The notes beneath the pieces were generated by a model. It saw only the letters and a program-made list of their open reading frames with translations. It was not told where the DNA came from and made no database searches. The translations under genes were made by a program, and so were the position numbers. From BMS3Abin12 sp964487445 (GTDB taxonomy: Bacteria > Pseudomonadota > Gammaproteobacteria > 21-64-14): a DNA stretch of 17,440 nucleotides. The stretch's first letter is position 1. Every line of letters starts with the position of its first letter. Of the stretch, positions 1 through 5,095 are shown one piece after another. Location of the stretch: assembly GCA_964487445.1 (NCBI GenBank), contig CAZAQG010000054.1, positions 1 to 17,440 on the forward strand, written 5' to 3'.

Positions 1-26
1 CACGCGGCAGGGGGAATCTCCAACGA

Positions 27-53
27 TGTCGGCGGGCCAAGGCCCGCCCTACC
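27..53. repeat. REP-like intergenic palindrome
   Basis: Positions 31-38 (GGCGGGCC) and 41-48 (GGCCCGCC) are perfect inverted arms separated by AA. The flanks read TGTC on the left and CTAC on the right. Short GC palindromes of this form are common dispersed intergenic elements in Proteobacteria. It lies downstream of the DUF3106 gene on the minus strand and could also serve as a terminator hairpin, but no T-run follows it on either strand. Only one copy is visible in this window, so its repetitive nature is inferred. Confidence 0.5.
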
Positions 54-170
54 CGGGAACGCCCCTCCTCCCACCCGTACCCGGGGTCCCGACCCACCCC
101 GCTGTTCGGCCCAACGGGATGTTGAGACAGACCGCCCCTGGCTTGGCGCAACCCACCGTCCCGCAGGGCA
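54..170. other. Intergenic stretch, no gene seen
   Basis: This GC-rich stretch downstream of the DUF3106 stop shows no convincing coding frame, promoter or RNA gene. Reading frames cross it on both strands but have no family resemblance. The first 26 bases are equally uninformative, so the gene to the left lies outside the window. Confidence 0.5.
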
Positions 171-737
171 TCAGCGCTCGCGGGACCTCATGGGGCGCAC
201 GCGGATCCCTTCCGCTCCGTCCCGAGAATCCATGCGCGGGCGCCGGCGCTCCATAAACTCCCGGCGCCGCTCCGGGCTCAGGCGCCGCCAGCGCTCGCGC
301 AACTCCCGGCGCCGTTCCGGCGGCAGGCCCTGGAACCACCGGTAACGCCGGCGGATGCGTCCCTGCTCCTGCGGCGGGAGCCGGCGGAATTCTTCAAAGC
401 GCCGGCGGATCCGTACACGCTGCCCGGGGCTCAACGCGCGCCAGCGCCGGAACCGCTCGCGGGCTCGCTCGCGTTGTGCGGGCGTAAGACGCTCCCAGCG
501 TTCCGCACCCCGGCGCAGGCGTCGTCGGCGCTCCGCAGACAGACGATCCCAGCGCCCGGCGAACGGCTTCAGGATCCCGCGCTCCCGCAGCGTAAGCCGG
601 TCCCAGCGGACCGCGCCCGCCGCGATGCCCCCCTGTGGATCCGATCGTGCCATCCCCGGCGGTTGCGCCCAAACCGGTGGTGCCAACACCGCCAAGGCCA
701 GGATCCCGCCGCATACGCGGCGTCGCATCGGGTTCAT
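171..737 (-). CDS. Secreted DUF3106-type Arg/Trp repeat protein
   Basis: The 188-residue product begins with a clear signal peptide: MRRR, a hydrophobic core, and a likely cut after VWA at about residue 24. The mature part is an array of units about 18 residues long. Each is anchored by an aromatic residue (W45, W63, W81, W99, F117, W134, W150) and carries an L-S/P-P-x-x-R core followed by Arg-rich helix. This is the look of the DUF3106 family, whose function is unknown. The ATG at 737 was chosen because AGGAGG lies 8-9 bases upstream and the signal peptide begins there. An in-frame upstream ATG would remove the exposed signal sequence. The gene follows the DUF3619-type gene by 64 bases in an apparent sigma-factor operon, an arrangement I recall from Betaproteobacteria. 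A periplasmic role in envelope stress is inference. Confidence 0.85.
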   Translation of the reverse strand: MNPMRRRVCGGILALAVLAPPVWAQPPGMARSDPQGGIAAGAVRWDRLTLRERGILKPFAGRWDRLSAERRRRLRRGAERWERLTPAQRERARERFRRWRALSPGQRVRIRRRFEEFRRLPPQEQGRIRRRYRWFQGLPPERRRELRERWRRLSPERRREFMERRRPRMDSRDGAEGIRVRPMRSRER

Positions 738-801
738 CGCTCGCTGCCTCCTGCGCTGTCGTGCGTGATGAATCAGCAGCGCCAACAGAGGTGCAAGGCG
801 C

Positions 802-1161
802 TCAACCGTTCCCCGAGCCATGGGCGAGCCACGCATAGAAATCCAGGTTCTCGTACAGATCCAGGTTCGCGCTGCTCGCGAGCACCTCGGCCGCCTCGAT
901 CCGCGCCGCCACGGCGGGCGCCGGCGTCTGACGGTGCATCGGGCCGCTCCAGCCGATCCACACGGCCAGCACGGCCACGCCCGCTGCGGCCGCCGCCGGG
1001 ACCCATCCGCGGACCCGGCGGGCACGCCCGCCGGCCGCCTCCATGGCGTGCGCCCGCGCATAGCGCAGCCGCATCAGCGTCGCCGCGTCCAGAGCGCCCG
1101 CCCCGGCGTCCAGACCCTCCCGGACCCGTCGCAGGAATTCCTCCTCGCCGGCCGCCTTCAT
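802..1161 (-). CDS. DUF3619-type single-span membrane protein, possible anti-sigma factor
   Basis: The 119-residue protein has a soluble N-terminal part (EEEFLRRVREGLDAG and a following helix). A single hydrophobic segment lies at about residues 51-70 (WVPAAAAAGVAVLAVWIGW), followed by a short segment ending DLYENLDFYAWLA. That order and the C-terminal E/D-LDFY-WL motif match the DUF3619 family found beside ECF sigma genes. Its ATG overlaps the TGA of the sigma gene (ATGA), so the two are probably translationally coupled. Coupling plus a membrane anchor suggests it restrains the sigma factor, but it has no recognisable ZAS or RskA-type anti-sigma domain, so that role is inferred. The DUF3106 gene follows. 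Confidence 0.82.
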   Translation of the reverse strand: MKAAGEEEFLRRVREGLDAGAGALDAATLMRLRYARAHAMEAAGGRARRVRGWVPAAAAAGVAVLAVWIGWSGPMHRQTPAPAVAARIEAAEVLASSANLDLYENLDFYAWLAHGSGNG

Positions 1162-1709
1162 GGTCGATACTCCTCCAAACGACTGCGCAACGTCCGCAGC
1201 GCGCGCGCATAGTGGGTCTTCACGCTCCCCTGCGAGCAACCCAGGGCGCGTGCCGTCTGCGCCACGCCCAGACCCTCCCAAACCCGCAGCAGGAACGCCT
1301 GCTGCTGTCGGGGCGGCAACGCGCGCAACGCATGCTCCAGCGCCGTGATCGCCCCTGCGCGCGCGATCTCCTTGAGCGGGGTCGCGTCACGCGGGTCCGG
1401 CAGGCGGTCCATCGGGTCCCCCTGCGCCTCATCGGGATCGCCGCCCGGCGGCCCATCCCACCACGCATGCAGGCGCCGACGCAAACGCTCGTGCCGACGC
1501 CAGTCGCGGATCCGGTTCTGCAGGATCCGATGGAACAGCGGCGGCCACTGTGCCGCAGGGCGATCCGCATAGCGTCCCGCCAGCCGCATCATGGCGTCCT
1601 GCACCAGGTCGAGGGCCTGATCGCGATCGCCGACGGCGAATTCCGCCATGCGTAGCGCGCGGCGTTCCACCCCGGCCAGAAACCGGTCCAGATCCCCGTC
1701 GCTGTTCAG
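1158..1709 (-). CDS. ECF-type RNA polymerase sigma-70 family factor, probable CTG start
   Basis: The protein has a sigma region 2 (ALDLVQDAMMRLAGRY followed by the WPPLFHRILQNRIRDWRR helix). Region 4 (LPPRQQQAFLLRVWEGL, then the helix-turn-helix QTARALGCSQGSVKTHYARAL) covers the last 57 residues or so. No ATG lies upstream of region 2 before the stop at 1728-1730. The only canonical alternative is GTG at 1670, which lacks a ribosome site and drops the first 13 residues. The CTG at 1709 has GGGGAGG seven bases upstream and gives an N-terminus NSDGDLDRFLAGVERRA that fits this family's usual opening. From CTG the length is 183 residues. It overlaps the DUF3619 gene by four bases and follows the hendecad-repeat gene by 80 bases. 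It probably activates an envelope-related regulon that may include this cluster. Confidence 0.9.
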   Translation of the reverse strand: MNSDGDLDRFLAGVERRALRMAEFAVGDRDQALDLVQDAMMRLAGRYADRPAAQWPPLFHRILQNRIRDWRRHERLRRRLHAWWDGPPGGDPDEAQGDPMDRLPDPRDATPLKEIARAGAITALEHALRALPPRQQQAFLLRVWEGLGVAQTARALGCSQGSVKTHYARALRTLRSRLEEYRP

Positions 1710-1741
1710 CGCCCGGCCTCCCCGCCCCTATCCCAAAAGGG

Positions 1742-1787
1742 ACCTGCGTCGCTCTCCGTGCGACGCGGGTCCGGTGCGCGGCACCGG
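1742..1787 (-). terminator. Tandem hairpins between repeat gene and sigma gene
   Basis: Two hairpins follow the stop codon of the repeat gene. The first is CCGGTGC-GCG-GCACCGG (1771-1787). The second is GCGTCGC and GCGACGC around a 7-base loop (1746-1766), extended by ACC/GGT across one mismatch. On the minus strand the second is followed by GGTCCCTTTT. The T-run is short and not immediate, so this could be a partial terminator lowering sigma expression, or an RNA processing or stability element. Confidence 0.45.
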
Positions 1788-1789
1788 CC

Positions 1790-2224
1790 TCAGCGGCGAC
1801 GCCCCACACGGCGCTCCACCCGTCCGGCCCGCCGGTCCATGCGTCGTTCGAAACGGTCACCGCGCCGGTCCAGTCGCCGCTCGATGCGGTCGCCGCGACG
1901 ATCCAGGCGGTGTTCCACCCGCTCACCGCGACGATGCAGGCGCCCGGCCCGGTGTTCGTGCCCATTGGCCGCGGCGCGACCCGCCCGCCGGTCGAAGCGG
2001 TGCTCGACCCGCTCGCCGCGGCGGTCCAGCCGCCGATCGATACGCTCACCACGGCGATCGAGGCGACGGTTCACGCGATCTCCCCGGTGTTCGAGGCGGT
2101 GTTCCACCCGCTCACCGGCCCTGGATTGATCGGCTCGGGCGCTCACCGGTCCGGCCACCATCCCCACGGCCAACACCGTGCAGGCCACCACGGACCACCC
2201 TGTAAGACTGCGACTGGTTCTCAT
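1790..2224 (-). CDS. Secreted Arg-rich protein of 11-residue repeats
   Basis: The 144-residue product has a signal peptide (hydrophobic residues 10-27, likely cut after VSA or ARA near 29-31). The rest of the protein is almost entirely 11-residue repeats of the form R-G-E/D-R-V/I-E/D-H/R-R-L-D-R. About four clear units (36-79) are followed by a degenerate Gly/Ala/His patch (80-98) and about four more units (99-142). Hendecad periodicity with a hydrophobic residue at fixed positions suggests one long amphipathic, highly charged helix or coiled coil. The ATG at 2224 was preferred because GAGGGG lies eight bases upstream; an in-frame TTG lies two codons earlier. I know no function for it. Its position directly upstream of the ECF sigma gene suggests a co-regulated envelope protein. 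Confidence 0.78.
   Translation of the reverse strand: MRTSRSLTGWSVVACTVLAVGMVAGPVSARADQSRAGERVEHRLEHRGDRVNRRLDRRGERIDRRLDRRGERVEHRFDRRAGRAAANGHEHRAGRLHRRGERVEHRLDRRGDRIERRLDRRGDRFERRMDRRAGRVERRVGRRR
1799..2119 (-). repeat. 33-bp coding tandem repeat array
   Basis: The DNA encoding the hendecad units is a degenerate 33-bp tandem array of eight to ten units, two of them strongly diverged in the middle. Recurrent words such as CGGCGGTCGA and GAGCGGGT are visible on the complementary strand. Such an array can expand or contract by slippage and recombination. Its periodicity also keeps several overlapping frames open, which should not be read as genes. Confidence 0.7.
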
Positions 2225-2267
2225 CGGCAACGCCCCTCTGATCGGATCGAATGGCTTTCAAGTTTTT

Positions 2268-2295
2268 ATAACGCCCCGACAACACAGAGGTTGAC
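2268..2295 (-). promoter_or_regulatory. Possible ECF-type promoter for the repeat/sigma operon
   Basis: On the minus strand GTCAAC (2290-2295) and CGTTAT (2268-2273) are separated by 16 bases. An AAC-containing -35 and a CGT-containing -10 at this spacing are typical of ECF sigma promoters. It would start transcription near 2261, about 37 bases before the repeat-gene ATG. The motif is short and was chosen by eye, so autoregulation by the nearby sigma factor is a hypothesis. Confidence 0.35.
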
Positions 2296-2338
2296 ACGGA
2301 TTCGCCGACGCCGCGGCGGATTTCCGGCGTGCCGCCGG

Positions 2339-2366
2339 GTTATACACAAGCGGTACAACCTGTCAA
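2339..2366 (-). promoter_or_regulatory. Near-consensus sigma70 promoter upstream of the repeat gene
   Basis: On the minus strand a perfect -35 TTGACA (2361-2366) is followed after 16 bases by TATAAC (2339-2344), five of six bases matching the -10 consensus. Transcription would begin near 2332, leaving a leader of about 108 bases before the repeat-gene ATG. The -10 overlaps a DnaA-box match. Confidence 0.55.
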
Positions 2367-2538
2367 CGGCTGACATCGTATGCCCTACCACGATACCGTA
2401 AATCTCCACAGAAACCGCTAACCGATTGTTTTTCAATCTAAATCTATAAACCCTATCAAGACCGGCCCGGTTCCGCATCCAGTCGGAAAACTCGTGAAAG
2501 TACGGGGGGTTCCCGATTCATCCACAAAGTTATCCACA
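2340..2538 (+). promoter_or_regulatory. AT-rich region with DnaA-box matches upstream of priA
   Basis: The exact DnaA-box consensus TTATCCACA is at 2530-2538. TCATCCACA (8 of 9) is at 2518-2526 and TTATACACA (8 of 9, matching the relaxed form TTATNCACA) is at 2340-2348. All are in the same orientation. Between them, about 2394-2460 is strikingly AT-rich for this GC-rich window and includes GATTG-TTTTT-CAATC (2424-2438). DnaA boxes beside an AT-rich stretch occur at oriC and in DnaA-controlled promoters. No dnaA, dnaN, gyrB, rpmH or mnmG gene is nearby, which argues against calling oriC outright. This entry also covers most of the roughly 400-base gap between the repeat gene and priA, in which I see no convincing gene. 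Confidence 0.45.
2361..2375. promoter_or_regulatory. Dyad TGTCA-N5-TGACA between divergent promoters
   Basis: TGTCA and TGACA form a perfect inverted repeat with a 5-base spacer. One arm supplies the minus-strand -35 and the other provides a CTGACA that could be a plus-strand -35 towards priA. It may be a regulator's operator, or simply two back-to-back -35 elements. Confidence 0.35.
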
Positions 2539-2630
2539 GGTTATGCGGATGAACCTTGGGGGGACCGGGGGGCGACAATCCCCCAATGCCGGAGCGGCGA
2601 CCGGTCGCCGCTGGTGTAGAGTAAGGGGCC

Positions 2631-4844
2631 ATGTCACGCCGGCTCGTCCTTCAGATCGCAGTCCCCTCGCCCGTGTACCGGACCTTCGACTACTTGGCAC
2701 CGGCCGGCGCCGACCCGGCAGACCTGTGTCCCGGGATCCGGGTTCGGGTACCGTTCCGTCGCGCCCGTGTCGTGGGCATCCTCGTGGGCTGCTCTGTGCA
2801 CAGCCGGGTGGATCGGGGCCGGCTGCGTCCCGCGCTGGAGATCCTCGACCGCGAACCGCTGTTCGACGAAGCGCTGCTTGCGCTCCTGGGATGGGCGGCG
2901 GACTACTATCGCCACCCGCCGGGCGAGGTGTTCGCCACGGCACTGCCCGTCGCCCTGCGCCGCGGGGCGCCCGCACGCGGGGTGCCCGCGCGCCGCTGGC
3001 GCCTGACCGAAACCGGTCGAGGGCGCGATCCGGGGGAGCCGCGCCGCGCCCCGCGCCAGACCCGGATCCTGGCGCTACTGGACGAACGGGCCGGGGGCGT
3101 CGAAGAGAAGCAGGTCCGGGCGCTCGGCGGCGACTGGCGCGGCGCGTTGCGCGCGCTCGCCGCCAAGGGCTGGATCGGCCTCCACGAGGAGCCGGTCGCC
3201 GTGCCCGCCTGCGAGCCCGCCGCCGCGTCCACGGCGCCGACCCTGAACGATGCGCAGCACGACGCGGTGCAAGCGGTGTGCGGGGCCTTGGGCCGCTTCC
3301 AGGCGTTTCTCCTCGACGGAGTCACCGGCAGCGGCAAGACGGAGGTCTACCTGCGCATCGTGCAGGCCGCGTTACAGGCCGGCCGGCAAACCCTGGTGCT
3401 GGTTCCGGAGATCGGGCTCACCCCGCAACTGGTCGCGCGGTTCCGGCGGCGGCTGCAGGCGCCGGTGGTGGTGCTGCACTCGGGACTGAGCGAGCGCGAG
3501 CGCCTGAGCGCCTGGCTGGCGGCGCGCAGCGGCGCCGCACCGGTCATCATCGGCACCCGTTCCGCGGTGTTCACGCCGCTCGCGGCGCCCGGCGTGGTGA
3601 TCGTGGACGAGGAGCACGATGCCTCCTTCAAACAGCAGGAGGGCTTTCGCTACCACGGGCGCGATCTGGCGGTCCTGCGCGCCCGACGCCTCGGGGTCCC
3701 GATCGTACTGGGCTCGGCCACCCCGTCGCTGGAGTCGCTGCACAACGCCGCGCACGATCGTTATCGACGACTGGTGCTGCCGGAGCGGGTGGGCGACGCC
3801 GTGCCCCCGCGCATGGAAGTGCTCGATCTGCGCCGCCGGTCCATGGACGAGGGTCTCTCCGGGGAACTGTTGCGACGCATCGGCGACCACCTCCGGGTGG
3901 GCGGGCAGGTACTGTTGTTCCTCAACCGGCGCGGCTATGCGCCGACCGTGATCTGCCACGAATGCGGGTGGGTCGCCGAGTGCCCCCGCTGCGACGCCCA
4001 TATGACCTTGCACCTCGGTCGCCGGCGCGTGCGTTGCCACCACTGCGGCGCGGAGCGCCCGCTCCCGCAGCAGTGCCCCACTTGCGGCGGGGAGGACCTG
4101 CGCGCCCTGGGTCAGGGCACCGAGCGGATGGAGCAGGCCCTGGAGCGGCACTTCCCCGGCGTGGAGATCGCGCGCATCGACCGCGACAGCACGCGGCGCA
4201 AGGGCGCCATGGAGTCGCTGCTCGACGGCGCCCGCACGGGCCGCAGCCGCATCCTGATCGGCACCCAGATGCTCGCCAAAGGCCACCACTTCCCCGGCGT
4301 GACCCTGGTCGGCATCCTGGACGGCGACCAGGGGCTCTATGGCGCCGACTTCCGCGCCGGCGAGCGCATGGCGCAACTGATCGTGCAGGTGGCGGGGCGC
4401 GCCGGGCGCGCCGAGCGGCCCGGCGAGGTGCTGGTGCAAACTCATCACCCCGACCACCCGCTGCTCACGGCGCTCCTGCGCGGCGGCTATGCCGGCTTCG
4501 CAACCCAGGCCCTGGACGAACGGCGCGCCGCGGAACTGCCGCCGTACACGCGACTGGCACTGCTGCGCGCCGAGGCGCCCGCGCCCGAGGCGCCCCTCGC
4601 CTTCCTCGAGGCGGCGCGCGCGAGCGCCCTGCACCTGGGCGACGGCGCGGTCGCGGTCCTCGGACCGGTACCGGCGCCCATGGAACGGCGTGCCGGGCGC
4701 TATCGCGCGCAGCTCCTCCTGCAGAGTGCCGGTCACGCCGCGTTGCAACGGCTGCTGGGCGCCTGGGTTCCCGCCCTGGAAGGACTGAAATCCGCCCGCC
4801 GCGTACGCTGGTCGGTGGACGTGGACCCGGCCGACACGTTGTAG
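2631..4844 (+). CDS. priA: Primosomal protein N' (replication restart helicase PriA)
   Basis: PriA is the DExH-family 3'-5' helicase that recognises stalled forks and reloads DnaB. The 737-residue protein has the usual length. It opens with the 3'-end-binding domain (VPSPVYRTFDYLAP). Walker A GVTGSGKT is at residues 230-237 and the DEEH Walker B motif at 326-329. A double zinc site has eight cysteines (442, 445, 451, 454, 469, 472, 482, 485) interrupting the helicase core. The C-terminal helicase motifs follow (GTQMLAKGHHFPGV, DGDQGLYGADFRAGER, QVAGRAGRA). The ATG at 2631 matches the family N-terminus; the ribosome site (AAGGGG) is very close to it. The gene is first of a priA-argS-ftsN block and diverges from the repeat/sigma cluster across a region with DnaA-box matches. 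Confidence 0.97.
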   Translation: MSRRLVLQIAVPSPVYRTFDYLAPAGADPADLCPGIRVRVPFRRARVVGILVGCSVHSRVDRGRLRPALEILDREPLFDEALLALLGWAADYYRHPPGEVFATALPVALRRGAPARGVPARRWRLTETGRGRDPGEPRRAPRQTRILALLDERAGGVEEKQVRALGGDWRGALRALAAKGWIGLHEEPVAVPACEPAAASTAPTLNDAQHDAVQAVCGALGRFQAFLLDGVTGSGKTEVYLRIVQAALQAGRQTLVLVPEIGLTPQLVARFRRRLQAPVVVLHSGLSERERLSAWLAARSGAAPVIIGTRSAVFTPLAAPGVVIVDEEHDASFKQQEGFRYHGRDLAVLRARRLGVPIVLGSATPSLESLHNAAHDRYRRLVLPERVGDAVPPRMEVLDLRRRSMDEGLSGELLRRIGDHLRVGGQVLLFLNRRGYAPTVICHECGWVAECPRCDAHMTLHLGRRRVRCHHCGAERPLPQQCPTCGGEDLRALGQGTERMEQALERHFPGVEIARIDRDSTRRKGAMESLLDGARTGRSRILIGTQMLAKGHHFPGVTLVGILDGDQGLYGADFRAGERMAQLIVQVAGRAGRAERPGEVLVQTHHPDHPLLTALLRGGYAGFATQALDERRAAELPPYTRLALLRAEAPAPEAPLAFLEAARASALHLGDGAVAVLGPVPAPMERRAGRYRAQLLLQSAGHAALQRLLGAWVPALEGLKSARRVRWSVDVDPADTL

Positions 4845-4856
4845 ACCACAACGTGC

Positions 4857-4884
4857 TTGCAAGACGCCGACGGTCCCGGATAAT
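4857..4884 (+). promoter_or_regulatory. Candidate promoter for argS
   Basis: TTGCAA (4857-4862) and GATAAT (4879-4884) are spaced by 16 bases, matching four and five of six consensus bases. The element begins 13 bases after the priA stop. Transcription would start near 4891, giving argS a leader of about 200 bases. Confidence 0.45.
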
Positions 4885-4913
4885 AGGCGCCGATCCCACC
4901 GCCCCCACCCTGT

Positions 4914-4936
4914 CCCGCCTCCTTGAAGGGGGCGGG
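4914..4936 (+). promoter_or_regulatory. argS leader hairpin
   Basis: CCCGCCTCC and GGGGGCGGG form a 9-bp stem with one T-G wobble around a TTGAA loop. The left arm plus loop contains CCTCCTT, the anti-Shine-Dalgarno word. The right arm contains AAGGGGG, a plausible ribosome site for the leader ORF starting at GTG 4940. The stem would therefore mask that site. No T-run follows, so a simple terminator is less likely. Confidence 0.4.
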
Positions 4937-4939
4937 AAC

Positions 4940-5095
4940 GTGAATTCGAGCGTCGGTTTACCCATGGACTCATCACCAAACCCGCACGATCTTCCGGAAA
5001 CGCGGCCCGGCCGGGCACGGTCCGGTACCCGCCCCCTGCATCGAACCCGGCGCCCTGTGCGGCGAGCCGCCGCCCGGACGAGGGGGATGGTTTGA
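4940..5095 (+). CDS. Possible Arg-rich leader peptide overlapping argS
   Basis: A GTG at 4940 lies seven bases after AAGGGGG and opens a 51-codon frame whose TGA (5093-5095) overlaps the argS TTG start (5092-5094). An internal ATG at 4964 gives a 43-residue version. From residue 22 onward, 11 of the last 30 residues are Arg. Nine of these use CGG, CGA or AGG and only two use CGC, the common Arg codon of neighbouring genes. A leader rich in the amino acid handled by the next gene, with stop/start overlap, resembles translational attenuation or coupling. The caution is that random GC-rich frames also encode many arginines, so this may be chance. Confidence 0.33.
   Translation: MNSSVGLPMDSSPNPHDLPETRPGRARSGTRPLHRTRRPVRRAAARTRGMV

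Noticed and set aside
2266..2478. A 70-codon minus-strand frame in the AT-rich region
   Set aside because: It overlaps the promoters and DnaA-box matches, lacks a ribosome site and resembles no family.
2340..2538. Outright call of chromosomal oriC
   Set aside because: Only three good boxes are present, one overlapping a promoter -10. None of the usual origin-flanking genes is present, so it is kept as a hypothesis only.
2543..4939. Long plus-strand frame overlapping priA and continuing to the argS start
   Set aside because: The part inside priA is an out-of-frame shadow. Only the segment from 4940 or 4964, downstream of priA, is considered as a separate leader ORF.
4845..5091. T-box riboswitch upstream of argS
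   Set aside because: No T-box core sequence, specifier stem or terminator with a T-run is visible, and T-boxes are not expected in Gammaproteobacteria.
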